Shown: piece by piece, positions 41,445 to 49,787 of the stretch
Numbering within the stretch: the stretch's first letter is position 1
Layout of the letters: each line of letters begins with the position of its first letter
Source of the DNA: JAXGZG01 sp050952065
Lineage (GTDB): Bacteria; Bacillota; Sulfobacillia; Fermentithermobacillales; Fermentithermobacillaceae
Reading direction: 5' to 3'
Assembly: GCA_050952065.1 (NCBI GenBank)
Contig: JBMNKF010000004.1
Span: 1-53,773, forward strand
Length of the DNA: 53,773 nucleotides
Notes under the pieces: model-generated
The model's input: the letters and a program-made list of their open reading frames with translations, nothing else
The model's database searches: none
Told to the model about the DNA's origin: nothing
Program-made: the position numbers and the translations under genes

Positions 41445-42970
41445 CTCCCGGCCACCTCCACAAGTTTGACGTAGTCGCCCAGGGAGCGGCGTTCCACCTC
41501 TACATAGGGGCCATTGTACGGGGCCTGAATGAGCTGTCGAGGGTCAACAGGAAGAGCGCCGGGGACCTGGAGCTGTTTCAAGACAATCTGCTTCAGGGTC
41601 CCGTAACTGTACTGGCCAAAGTGGTTGGCTCGGGACATGGCCAAGTTCACTGCCTCGTTCCCGTACTCGGCGGCCAGCGCCAGGATCTGCCGGGCTTGTT
41701 CCCTGAGATGACCCTGCCTTGACCGGGCCAAGCCCTTGAGGTAAAGAGGCGCCGAGTCGCCGATGCTTTCGAACTGGGTCTGCAGAGAGTCTTTCCTCTG
41801 ACGCAGCCCGTGGAAACGGTCTTGGTAGTGGGCCTCGTTAAGCACCAGACGCCCTCTTTCCATGCATCTTCCATGAACAGCCACGCGTTCTCCCCCCGCG
41901 AAGGCCTCCAGCCGGTCAGGGTAGACACACACCTCGATTCTTTTCCGGGCGTAGGCCGCGGGCACCGAGTACTGATTGGTCTCGAAAGAGAACGTGCAGT
42001 CCTTCCTCACGAACCTTGTTACTCGTTGGAACACGCTAACCGGCCTTTCGGGCAGGGCTGCCAGCGCCTTTCTCTCTTCGGAAAGCCGGTCCGAGGGTAC
42101 TTCCATCGTGGCTTCGTGGACCTTTTCGTTGGCCACCTCATCACACCACTCCAGCGCTTCCCGGTTCAACGATTCGGGGTCAGTGACAGGCCTGCCGTAG
42201 AAGAAATCCCATCGTACGTACTTGATGCTGCTTTCGACTTTGCCTTTGGATTCAGGGTCATTCAGCCAGCAGGCTTCCGGTTTGAACTTGTACCTCGCGG
42301 CGAACCTCAGAAGGTCCTCACTGAACTGGATGACCGAGCCGACTCGCTCGCTCACCACGGTCTTGGCGTTGTCAAAAAGGACAACCTGCGGCACTCCGGC
42401 TATGTACTCCAGAGCGTGCTTGAGGCAGGTTAGGAATGTGACCATGTCCTGGGACGTGGTAAACTCAACGTAGCGAACCCGTGAGTAACTGAGAACGAAG
42501 GAGAAGGCGTAAAGTGGGCGACGGACACCGCCAAGCGTGATGTGGCCGAAGTGACCCCAGTCAGCTTGAGCCTGTTCCCCGGGCAGAGTCTCAATCGGGC
42601 GGTACACTCTGGCGTTCCGGGGTCTTATCTCGGACACGTAGCGCCTGACGGTCCTCTCAGAGCCTTGGTAGGGAATGTCGGGCAGCAGTTCAGCGCCCTT
42701 TCCTCCGGGACACGAGAGAGTGCTTATCTCACGGTAGAGCCGGACCGCGCTGAGTTCCGGTAACATCTCCAGTCGATATTGGAGGTAGCGCTTGTAGGGG
42801 TCCAGAATCGACGGCCATTTGGCCGGGTTCTTGACGAATTCATCGACGTCTAGGGCAAGGCTTTTCCGCACGGTCTTGCGGTCAACGCCAAGGCGGCGGG
42901 CTATCTGGGTCTTGTTTAGTCCCTGGCGGGCAAGGAACTGGATCTCCACAAGTAGTTCAACTCCAATCAA
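41441..42970 (-). CDS. istA: IS21-family transposase IstA
   Basis: DDE transposase, 509 residues. N-terminal helix-turn-helix GLNKTQIARRLGVDRKTVRK, catalytic Asp in PGEQAQADWGHFGHI, second Asp in VPQVVLFDNAKTVV, Glu in ESKGKVESSIKYVRWD. C-terminal DNA-binding region with GRCMERGRLVLNEAHY. Complete, no frameshift, so the element may still be mobile. Confidence 0.95.
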   Translation of the reverse strand: MIGVELLVEIQFLARQGLNKTQIARRLGVDRKTVRKSLALDVDEFVKNPAKWPSILDPYKRYLQYRLEMLPELSAVRLYREISTLSCPGGKGAELLPDIPYQGSERTVRRYVSEIRPRNARVYRPIETLPGEQAQADWGHFGHITLGGVRRPLYAFSFVLSYSRVRYVEFTTSQDMVTFLTCLKHALEYIAGVPQVVLFDNAKTVVSERVGSVIQFSEDLLRFAARYKFKPEACWLNDPESKGKVESSIKYVRWDFFYGRPVTDPESLNREALEWCDEVANEKVHEATMEVPSDRLSEERKALAALPERPVSVFQRVTRFVRKDCTFSFETNQYSVPAAYARKRIEVCVYPDRLEAFAGGERVAVHGRCMERGRLVLNEAHYQDRFHGLRQRKDSLQTQFESIGDSAPLYLKGLARSRQGHLREQARQILALAAEYGNEAVNLAMSRANHFGQYSYGTLKQIVLKQLQVPGALPVDPRQLIQAPYNGPYVEVERRSLGDYVKLVEVAGR

Positions 42971-43130
42971 GTTGGCTTGCTCCTTTGCTGAGAAGGTTGA
43001 TTGCTGGTAACAGAAACCTTCTGCTCGGCTCGGAGCAGGCCTTCTTTATTGTCCTAAAGTGGGGACGATCTTGTCCGAAAGTGGGGAAAAAGTTTGTCCA
43101 CTTGTGGGGATTTTACCTTGTCCGGCTACA

Positions 43131-43690
43131 TAGGTTTCTCCGTTTTTTCGCTTCCATCTGCGCCAATAGTGTGGATGATGCTGTAATTAGCTTTCCAAAC
43201 ATAAAACGCTGTATGATACTTTTCATACAAACACTTTTCACCAACACATATAAAGCCCTCATGCTCATAAATTGCACGGACTTTAGTTCTAAACTGGTGC
43301 GTGTCAAGACGAACTTCATTTATGTCGAGTTTTACCGCTTGCGGTCTTTGCAAAATCTATTAAAGCCTTTGAAACTCCCTGTTTCGAGCCACAGCGTTTA
43401 ACTGCTAATTTATGTATAAACAATGATGTGCCTTTTGCTACGTCAGGCCAAAAAGTCGGGTCATAGTCAATCAGAGCAAAACATCCGACAGGGTTATTGT
43501 TAATAGAAGCGATATAAAAGTCATCGACTTTGGAATAGCGTGACAAGCCTTGCCAAGATACGTTTTGTCTTTCCCATTGCGGTTGTCCGATGGTATCGAG
43601 GAAATCAACAACGTCAAACATTATTTCTTCTATAATGGGGATATCGTTTTCTTGTGCTTGTTTGATTATTATGTCAGTCACAGCAACCAC
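43131..43690 (-). pseudogene. GNAT-family N-acetyltransferase, frameshifted and cut by IS21-family element 1
   Basis: N-terminal frame (start 43690): IKQAQENDIPIIEEIMFD, FYIASINNNPVGCFALID, then LFIHKLAVKRCGSKQG and ALIDFAK. The C-terminal half continues in another frame: DTHQFRTKVRAIYEHEGF and CVGEKCLYEKYHTAFYVW, up to the IS edge, where a stop inside the IS ends it. One indel near 43330-43350 separates them. The start overlaps the upstream gene's end by about 13 bp. Removing the IS joins this frame in phase to the one at 40576. Confidence 0.75.
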
Positions 43691-44124
43691 TCCTTAATCT
43701 CGTCATTCATCTGATTACCACAACGTGACAGTTCGCCCATGACACGGTCAATTCCATATTCAAAAGTGTGCCAATTTTCGCGAGTGATGTCAAAGCAATC
43801 GACAGGACACACCAACAGCTCCGCTTTAGGGAATGCAAGCTGATACATCATCTGACAGCGCCGGGCATGAAATGATTTACAAACGATAATTCCGCGATGA
43901 ACAGTCACCCCATTCGCATCACAGATGTTATGCGAAAATATAGCATTTTCTTTTGTGAAACCGGACTTATCTTCTTGTAGAATTGCTTCATTCGGCACAC
44001 TGCTTTTAACAAGAACATCGGTATAGAACTCACAATCGGTATGGTAATCACCGTTATAAATATCTTGTTTTGAACGGACTCCCAGCCATTTATCGAGCTT
44101 AACAGAAAGCCCTCCACTTGGCAC
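43678..44124 (-). CDS. YdcF/SanA-family (DUF218) protein, N-terminally truncated
   Basis: 148 codons remain. PSGGLSVKLDKWLGVRSKQD, EAILQEDKSGFTKENAIFSH, HRGIIVCKSFHARRCQMMYQ and VDCFDITRENWHTFEYGIDR match the second half of bacterial YdcF-like proteins. The first domain half, normally with a TM segment or GAG motif, is missing: an in-frame TGA stands just upstream and the cassette-flanking repeat follows. The gene was thus cut at the cassette edge. Probably non-functional. Confidence 0.7.
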   Translation of the reverse strand: MPSGGLSVKLDKWLGVRSKQDIYNGDYHTDCEFYTDVLVKSSVPNEAILQEDKSGFTKENAIFSHNICDANGVTVHRGIIVCKSFHARRCQMMYQLAFPKAELLVCPVDCFDITRENWHTFEYGIDRVMGELSRCGNQMNDEIKEWLL

Positions 44125-44191
44125 AAGGACAGGGTTTTTGTCGCAAGTTCACCAGCTTACTTGCCTGTTCTTCGCACCCGATAATTCGCGA

Positions 44192-44248
44192 GATGCACAC
44201 CCCTCCAAGAAATGCACACCCCTCTATAAATCGTTAAGCGAGGGTATC
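44192..44248 (+). repeat. Right copy of the cassette-flanking repeat
   Basis: GATGCACACCCCT (44192-44204), a second AATGCACACCCCT (44211-44223), then ATAAATCGTTAAGCGAGGGT and ATC (44226-44248). Same orientation as 37558-37596. Slightly further right GTGTGCATTTCTTG is an inverted echo of the AATGCACAC word. Confidence 0.75.
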
Positions 44249-44370
44249 GGGCAAGGCAAAATTTCTCGGTGAAAGTGTGCATTTCTTGTTTAGGTGGACC
44301 CGTGCGATGTTGCCATTTTTATGGAAAGGTGCGAAAAAGCCTTATTTCAAGCCACTTTTGGGCATAAAAC

Positions 44371-44389
44371 AAGAACGCTAATTTTGATA
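44371..44389 (-). repeat. Left arm of the hairpin split by IS21-family element 2
   Basis: AAGAACGCTAATTTTGATA is the exact reverse complement of 48197-48215. The two arms were one hairpin directly behind the tRNA-Ala gene before the second IS21-family element inserted; GTTTT follows this arm on the minus strand, as a terminator tail would. Confidence 0.8.
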
Positions 44390-44418
44390 TTGTCAAGGCC
44401 GGTCGAAAATTCCTCCAC

Positions 44419-46052
44419 TGGAGGTGCGGACAAAAACCTGGACTCAAATGAGACAGGGGGATGTCTGTGTACTCACTCGAAGATCGTACGAAGGCAGTTG
44501 AACTCTACTTCAAGTATGGCGGTGCCTCGGCCGCCGTTAGGCGGGAGTTAGGGTACCCTTCAAAGGGGGCACTGAAGCTGTGGGTCAGGGAGTACAAGAG
44601 CACCGGCGCGCTTCACGAGGAATACCGGCGCAGGCCGAGATACTCCAAAGAACAGAAGCAGGTCGCAGTGGACTACTACCTGGAACACGGCCGCAGCCTG
44701 CGCCGGAGCATCGATGCCCTTGGCTACCCGAACCGGGAAACATTGAGGCAATGGCTGGATGAAGCGATACCGGACCGGCAGGGACTGCGCGGGAGAAGGT
44801 CACTTGACCCAAAGGTGGAACTTACCTGTGAGCAGAAAGAGGAGGCCGTCCTAGACCTGTGTTCTAGAGAGGACCCGGCCAAAGAAGTGGCAGCGAAGTA
44901 CGGAGTTAGCCGCGCTGCCTTGTACAAGTGGAAGAACGATCTGCTCGGGAAGGAGTCCGTGTTGAAGAGGCGCAAACGCATGGAACCCACACTGATCGAT
45001 GACAAGAACGCGTTGACGGCAAAGGTGGAGTCGCTTAAGCAGCAGATACATACGCTAGAAAAGCAGATCTACCGGCTTCGACTTGAGCGGGACGTCATGG
45101 AAGTGACGGCGGAAATACTAAAAAAAGGCCCGGGCGCCGATCCGAAGAAACTGACCAACCGGGAGAAGGCGGCAGCGATCGGCGCCCTTAGGAAGAGATA
45201 CCCCCTGAATGAGATGCTGGAGTGCTTCGCCATGCCCAAGAGCAGCTACTTTTACAATAAGACTGTCATGTCTATGCCCGATAAGTACGCCGAGCTCCGC
45301 GAGCGCGTGCGTGCCGCTTTCACCGCGGCGGATGGGCGCTACGGTTACCGGCGGATTCATGCCTTTCTCACCAGAGACGGTGGGACCGTGTCCGAAAAGG
45401 TGGTACGCAGGCTCATGCGTGACCAGGACCTCGTCGTGATCCACCTCAAGAAGCGCAAGTACACCTCCTATGTGGGTGAGATCAGCCCTCCTGTTCCTAA
45501 CCTAGTTGAGCGAGACTTTCACGCCAGCGCGCCAAATACCAAGTGGCTCACCGACCTTACGGAGTTTCAACTGCCCGCAGGCAAGGTCTACCTCTCGCCC
45601 ATGGTTGACTGCTTCGACGGCATGGTAGTCAGCTGGAGCATCAGCACTAGTCCTGACGCGGGGATGGTGAACTCGATGCTGGACAGTGCTATTGCGACGC
45701 TGAAAGCAGGTGACCATCCCATAGTCCACAGTGACCGGGGCGGCCACTACCGGTGGCCAGGCTGGATCGAAAGGATGGAAGCCACGGGACTTACGCGCTC
45801 GATGTCCAAGAAAGGCTGTTCTCCCGACAACGCAGCCTGCGAGGGCTTTTTCGGGCGGTTGAAGAACGAGTTCTTTTACGGAAGACCGTGGGCTGGGGTC
45901 AGTATCGAGGAGTTCATCCGAAGACTCGACCATTACCTGCGCTGGTACAACGAGGAGCGAATCAAGATGTCGCTTGGTGGAAGGAGCCCGATGGAATACA
46001 GGCGAAGCCTTAAGTGCGTATCATGAAGTCCAAGAAAACGTCCGCATCCCCA
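44419..46052 (+). mobile_element. IS3-family insertion sequence nested in IS21-family element 2
   Basis: Starts TGGAGGTGCGGAC and ends GTCCGCATCCCCA; the imperfect inverted repeat extends for about 26 bp up to TGGACT. One transposase gene fills it. No clean target duplication was seen, and the outermost bases could shift by a few positions. It separates two parts of the IS21 left end (AAAATTCC on one side, TTTGGCCGGTTG on the other). Confidence 0.75.
44461..46026 (+). CDS. IS3-family transposase (single-ORF)
   Basis: 521 residues with OrfA- and OrfB-like parts in one frame. N-terminal helix-turn-helix units (ASAAVRRELGYPSKGALKLW and AAKYGVSRAALYKWKND), a leucine-zipper-like coiled coil (VESLKQQIHTLEKQIYRLRL), an HTH_21-type segment GRYGYRRIHAFL, and an rve catalytic core: WLTDLTEFQLPAGK, IVHSDRGGHYRW and DNAACEGFFGRLKNEFF for the DDE triad. 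Ends YNEERIKMSLGGRSPMEYR, typical of IS3 OrfB. Most IS3 members need a frameshift to join OrfA and OrfB; here no shift is required. ATG start after CAGGGGG. Confidence 0.92.
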   Translation: MSVYSLEDRTKAVELYFKYGGASAAVRRELGYPSKGALKLWVREYKSTGALHEEYRRRPRYSKEQKQVAVDYYLEHGRSLRRSIDALGYPNRETLRQWLDEAIPDRQGLRGRRSLDPKVELTCEQKEEAVLDLCSREDPAKEVAAKYGVSRAALYKWKNDLLGKESVLKRRKRMEPTLIDDKNALTAKVESLKQQIHTLEKQIYRLRLERDVMEVTAEILKKGPGADPKKLTNREKAAAIGALRKRYPLNEMLECFAMPKSSYFYNKTVMSMPDKYAELRERVRAAFTAADGRYGYRRIHAFLTRDGGTVSEKVVRRLMRDQDLVVIHLKKRKYTSYVGEISPPVPNLVERDFHASAPNTKWLTDLTEFQLPAGKVYLSPMVDCFDGMVVSWSISTSPDAGMVNSMLDSAIATLKAGDHPIVHSDRGGHYRWPGWIERMEATGLTRSMSKKGCSPDNAACEGFFGRLKNEFFYGRPWAGVSIEEFIRRLDHYLRWYNEERIKMSLGGRSPMEYRRSLKCVS

Positions 46053-46861
46053 CTTTGGCCGGTTGAATTTTCCCCCACCCCAGACTTCACGGCCGGTCGT
46101 GAATAGGTGGTTCCGAACAGACCGGCTCGCTTCTTCTCCCTGAGCCGCCAACTCTCGCCTCGGATGTTGATGATGTGGGAGTGATGAAGCAGGCGGTCCA
46201 GGATCGCTGTGGCCACTACTGTGTCTCCGAATATCTCACCCCACTCTCCAAACCCTTTGTTTGAGGTCAAGATAATCGCCCCGCGTTCGTACCTGGCAGA
46301 CACCAGCTGAAAGAGCATGGCTGCGCCCACAGAATCGAAGGGCCGGTAACCTACCTCGTCAATGATCAGCACTTTGGGCGCGATGTAGACTCTCATCCTC
46401 CTGTCGAGCCTGTTGTCGGCGTAAGCTCTCTTCAGGTCTTCCACTAAAGTGTGAGCAGTGACGAAGTACACACCGACTCCTTGTCGGATGGCCTCGATGC
46501 CTAGAGCGACTGCCAAATGGGTTTTCCCAACCCCGGGAGGTCCCAGCAGAATGATGTTGGACGCTTCCTGCACAAAGGTGAGTGTCGCGAGTTCCCTCAC
46601 CTGCCTCTCGTCGATGGAGGGCTGGAAGGAGAAATCGAATTGGTCCAGCGTTTTGTGAAAGGGCAGGTGGGCTAGCCTGGTTCTCGCTGTTATGTACCTC
46701 TCTCTTCGAGCAGCCAGTTCGGTGTCAAGAAGGTCAGTCAGGAAGTCCGCGTATGTGAGGTCTTTCTGAGAGGCAGCTTCCAACCTGCTGTCCAAGATGC
46801 TCGCGGCCTGGCTTAGACCTAAATCAAGTAGTTGCTGGCGGGCTTTTTCGACGGCTATCAC
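46010..46861 (-). CDS. istB: IS21-family helper ATPase IstB, C-terminus altered by the IS3 insertion
   Basis: 283 residues. Walker A LLGPPGVGKTHLAVALG, Walker B PKVLIIDEVGYRPFDS, sensor IILTSNKGFGEWGEIFGD, then DRLLHHSHIINIRGESWRLR. The last residues (DVFLDFMIRT region) are read from inside the IS3 element, because the frame crosses the IS3 edge at 46052 and stops at 46010, opposite the transposase 3' end. The conserved core is complete, so activity may be kept. Confidence 0.93.
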   Translation of the reverse strand: MIAVEKARQQLLDLGLSQAASILDSRLEAASQKDLTYADFLTDLLDTELAARRERYITARTRLAHLPFHKTLDQFDFSFQPSIDERQVRELATLTFVQEASNIILLGPPGVGKTHLAVALGIEAIRQGVGVYFVTAHTLVEDLKRAYADNRLDRRMRVYIAPKVLIIDEVGYRPFDSVGAAMLFQLVSARYERGAIILTSNKGFGEWGEIFGDTVVATAILDRLLHHSHIINIRGESWRLREKKRAGLFGTTYSRPAVKSGVGENSTGQSGDADVFLDFMIRT

Positions 46862-48093
46862 GTGCTGCTCACCTCCGCCAAGACTTCGTAGGTTCTGAGA
46901 GGCCTCACTTCAACCTCGGGGCTCTCTACTCGTGTGGCCAACACTTGTCTTGGCTTTCGGTCGGTACCGAGAGGTACGCCGTCCCACTGGCCTGCTAGGG
47001 GCACAACGGTCCCCGGTACCAGCGCCTTGGGGTGGACAGCCACTCTTGCCCCTCCCGAGTACACCTCAACGTGGTAGCCGTTCTCCCTGACTTCCACCGT
47101 CTTCCCAGCGAAAGCCCAAGGCACTCCGTACCTGCTTCCGCCGAAACTCACGAACCCGTCCCGACTGACCTTGCGCTCCTCAGCGAGAAAAACCACCAAC
47201 GCTGCCCTATCTGGCAAGGCATGAAGGTTTTCCTCAGCCAAGAGGTCGCAAGGTCTCTTCTGAGTAGTACCGTGGACTCTCTTGTTTGCAACGGCATCAC
47301 ACCATGCCCTAACTTGAGCGTTCAAGTCTTCCAGGCCGAAAAACCTAAGCCCCGGCCAGAAACTCTGCCTGAGGTAACGGATCGCTCTTTCGACCCGGCC
47401 TTTGGTCTGGGCCCTGTAAGGCCGGCAGGCTTTAGGGTAGAAGCCGGCTACCAGGGCAAAGTCTAGAAACCTCTGGTTCCACACCGGTTGACCACCTTCA
47501 TCCCGTCCAAGCACTACCGGCTTGAGGTTGTCGTACAGGATGTGTTCAGGCACCCCTCCGAAGTACTCGAAGGCATGGATGTGGCACCGTATCAGTGTAG
47601 CTGTGTCCTGCCTGTCCACAAACTCCACATACATCGCCCTCGAGTAACTCATCACCATGATAAAGGCGTAGATCTTCCGCTCACGGCCCTGTTCTTCGTA
47701 CTTGAACACACCGAAGTCTACTTGGGCTTGCTCCCCGGGCTTGGTCTCAAACCGTGAGACAGCCTGGGCTTTTTGCAAAGGACGGAAGGGTTTTAGGAAG
47801 TCTTTGAGAATTGTCTTACCGCCGGAGTACCCGAGAGACTTGATCTCGTTAAACAGGCGGTTGGCGTTGAACACGCCCTCGGCCATCCTGGCTCTAAGGT
47901 AGTCTTTGTAGGGATCCAGTTTGGACGGCCGCGGTGGCCTGGGTTTGTACTTGGGCAGTTCTTGGCACTGGAGATACTTGGCGATGGTCTTCCGGTCTCT
48001 GCCGGTCCGCCTAGAGATCTCCCTGATGCTGAGTCCTTGGCTGCGCATGAGTTTGATATCCAAAGTTTCCCCGCCTCCTAGCAAGAATCGCAC
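46858..48093 (-). CDS. istA: IS21-family transposase IstA
   Basis: 411 residues, the shorter IS21 subgroup. Helix-turn-helix GLSIREISRRTGRDRKTIAK, Asp in KPGEQAQVDFGVFKYEE, second Asp in VPEHILYDNLKPVVL, Glu in QTKGRVERAIRYLRQSF. Overlaps istB by 4 bp. It is clearly different from the 509-residue IstA of element 1, so the two elements are not copies. Confidence 0.95.
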   Translation of the reverse strand: MRFLLGGGETLDIKLMRSQGLSIREISRRTGRDRKTIAKYLQCQELPKYKPRPPRPSKLDPYKDYLRARMAEGVFNANRLFNEIKSLGYSGGKTILKDFLKPFRPLQKAQAVSRFETKPGEQAQVDFGVFKYEEQGRERKIYAFIMVMSYSRAMYVEFVDRQDTATLIRCHIHAFEYFGGVPEHILYDNLKPVVLGRDEGGQPVWNQRFLDFALVAGFYPKACRPYRAQTKGRVERAIRYLRQSFWPGLRFFGLEDLNAQVRAWCDAVANKRVHGTTQKRPCDLLAEENLHALPDRAALVVFLAEERKVSRDGFVSFGGSRYGVPWAFAGKTVEVRENGYHVEVYSGGARVAVHPKALVPGTVVPLAGQWDGVPLGTDRKPRQVLATRVESPEVEVRPLRTYEVLAEVSST

Positions 48094-48196
48094 CTCCGAA
48101 ACTTGGCTCGTTACGGAGTGCTTCTTCGAGGGGGTGGGGGATTTTTCATCCGGCCCTAATGGCGGATTTTACAACCGGCCGTAACAATATCCAGTG

Positions 48197-48215
48197 TATC
48201 AAAATTAGCGTTCTT
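48197..48215 (-). repeat. Right arm of the hairpin behind tRNA-Ala
   Basis: TATCAAAATTAGCGTTCTT starts 3 bp after the tRNA CCA end (reading the minus strand) and pairs perfectly over 19 bp with 44371-44389. With the IS removed the loop is 7 nt, so this was probably the tRNA terminator, or an arm-type site of the integrated element. Confidence 0.8.
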
Positions 48216-48218
48216 ATT

Positions 48219-48294
48219 TGGTGGAGCCGAAGGGAATCGAACCCACGACCTCCTGAATGCCATTCAGGCGCTCTCCCAACTGAGCTACGGCCCC
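48219..48294 (-). tRNA. tRNA-Ala (anticodon GGC), CCA encoded
   Basis: 76 nt with a full cloverleaf: acceptor GGGGCCG/CGGCTCC containing the G3-U70 pair that identifies alanine tRNA, D-arm GCTC/GAGC, anticodon stem CCTGA/TCAGG with loop ATGGCAT (anticodon GGC at 48259-48261), T-arm with GTTCGATTC, discriminator A and encoded CCA. It is the integration target of the island to its left; a strong promoter lies upstream. Confidence 0.97.
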
Positions 48295-48344
48295 ACCGTT
48301 TTGGGGTTGAACCGGCAGCGTCTTCACGATCGCTGACAACAGTC

Positions 48345-48373
48345 ATTATAGGGTCGGCTTCGGCAAAAGTCAA
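48345..48373 (-). promoter_or_regulatory. Promoter of tRNA-Ala
   Basis: On the minus strand TTGACT (48368-48373) and TATAAT (48345-48350) are exactly 17 bp apart, near-consensus for sigma-A, about 50 bp ahead of the tRNA 5' end. Confidence 0.85.
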
Positions 48374-48503
48374 ATTCGCTGCAGAAGGTTGCCGCTATCT
48401 ACGGGTACAACACCACCGACGGCTTCTCGCTTCCGAAACTCCAACCTTGAGTGGGTACGGTAGGCCAGCGACAAGCAATACGGCCGCCGACCCAGGTACA
48501 GCC

Positions 48504-49657
48504 TTACTTTGCTTGGGGTCTGGAGACAGGCTGAGCGCAAAAAGTGAAGTAATCGAGGTCCGTGGTCACAGCCTTGAGTCTGAGGAGCACCACCAACAAA
48601 CCCAAGAATGCTGCTCCCGCAAATCCTATCCCGTAATAATGCTCACCCATGGATGTTACCAGGCCTGTGAAAAGCCCGTTGGCTGTAGCGAAAACGAAGG
48701 CTGCAAATAACGCTCCTTTTCGGTCATCAAAGTAGAGGAGGATCGTTGAGCAGATGTACATGATTATGAAGGCAAAATTGCCTATGACCATGGTTCCAAA
48801 TATCGAGAGATAACTGGCCCCAAACCCTATCTTAGGAAATACCGCCAATCCCAACGCTAGACACAGTAACGCGATAGTCATCTGTGATCCTACTAGAAGG
48901 CGCAGGTTCTTGCGCAATACCGCAAGCATCTCTTGCTTGTGCCCTTTTATAGCCTCCCAAGTGCCGCCGCTGTTGATAGCATGATAGAATGCCGCGTACT
49001 TCTCGAAAAAAGAGGTCTCGCTAAACACCACAAAGGTAACCAACGCGGGCAGTATGGACAGAAAAGCCCAGAACACGGGTACATCGAACGTCGGTGCCAT
49101 TACAAATGTGTTCTCGACCACCAGTTGGTGTTTTCCGCACCAAACAACGAGACTGTGCACGTACAAGCCAAGCGCTTGCATAAGACCGCAGAGGAACAAT
49201 GATGGATAGCGGCGGAAATACTCAAGAAACCCATAATAGTCTCGGCCATTCGTGGAAAGTGCTCTCTGATGGTGACGCCAAAGAATCCGATCACCAAAAG
49301 AAAACCAATATCGACCGATAGAAGCATGGTCGCTACTTCTCTTGTTCTTAGGGCAAATGTCTGTGCCGAGATCACTCCCACGATAACTCCTAGAAGAAAG
49401 CCTCTCAATAGCCTGGAGTGATCCCTCAAAGCAGATACATACACCATCTGAACCCACAGTATGCAGAGTTCTATAAACAGGAGATATGCAGGTATCTTGA
49501 AAAGCAAGCCTATGGGCTTCCCATAGTAGAACGTGATTCCTATGGCCCCGCCCAAGGTCAAACACAGCGTTAGTGCCCCCGGTAAGCGAAGGTAAGATAT
49601 CGCTATATTCTCTTCAGTATTTAGGAATCGCTTTAATTTAGATTGGTTGCCTTTCAT
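48504..49657 (-). pseudogene. pelG: PelG-like exopolysaccharide transporter, frameshifted and N-terminally incomplete
   Basis: PelG is the polytopic membrane protein of Pel polysaccharide export. The first frame has KPIGLLFKIPAYLLFIEL, QMVYVSALRDHSRLLRGF and LLGVIVGVISAQTF; near 49225-49260 the similarity passes to another frame with FLEYFRRYPSLFLCGLM, ALVTFVVFSETSFFEKYAAF and STILLYFDDRKGALFAAF to the end. One indel explains it. The normal first 80 or so residues (FELR-type start) are not found; the sequence beyond 49657 is AT-rich and unrelated. No other pel gene is present. Confidence 0.75.
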
Positions 49658-49787
49658 AATTGTTATCGAATTTGGGTAAACCTCCTGCTGACAGTTGTAA
49701 TCGTTAACACAGTAAGGACGGGCTGGATGAAGCCGTTTTTTCATGTATTCGGTAAAGTAACCGAAGGTGGCTTCATGCAAATAATTA

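Larger units (their letters stand above)
40577..43130 (-). mobile_element. IS21-family insertion sequence 1, complete, with 5-bp target duplication
   Basis: Ends begin TGT and end ACA. The left end (TGTCAACGGCC...) and the reversed right end (TGTAGCCGGAC...) share the inner block CAAACTTTTTCCCCAC and a nearby CCCCAC. The target sequence TAGGT is duplicated at 40572-40576 and 43131-43135. Contains istA and istB. Inserted in a low-GC gene (see 40009 and 43131). Confidence 0.93.
44391..48186 (-). mobile_element. IS21-family insertion sequence 2, carrying a nested IS3-family element
   Basis: Ends TGTCAAGGCCGG and (reversed) TGTTACGGCCGG. Both ends carry repeated GGCCGGNTGAAAA-like subterminal sites and a TCCCCCACCCC block. 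Flanked by ATAT on both sides (44387-44390 and 48187-48190), a probable 4-bp target duplication. The left end is interrupted at 44419-46052 by an IS3-family element. Confidence 0.85.
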
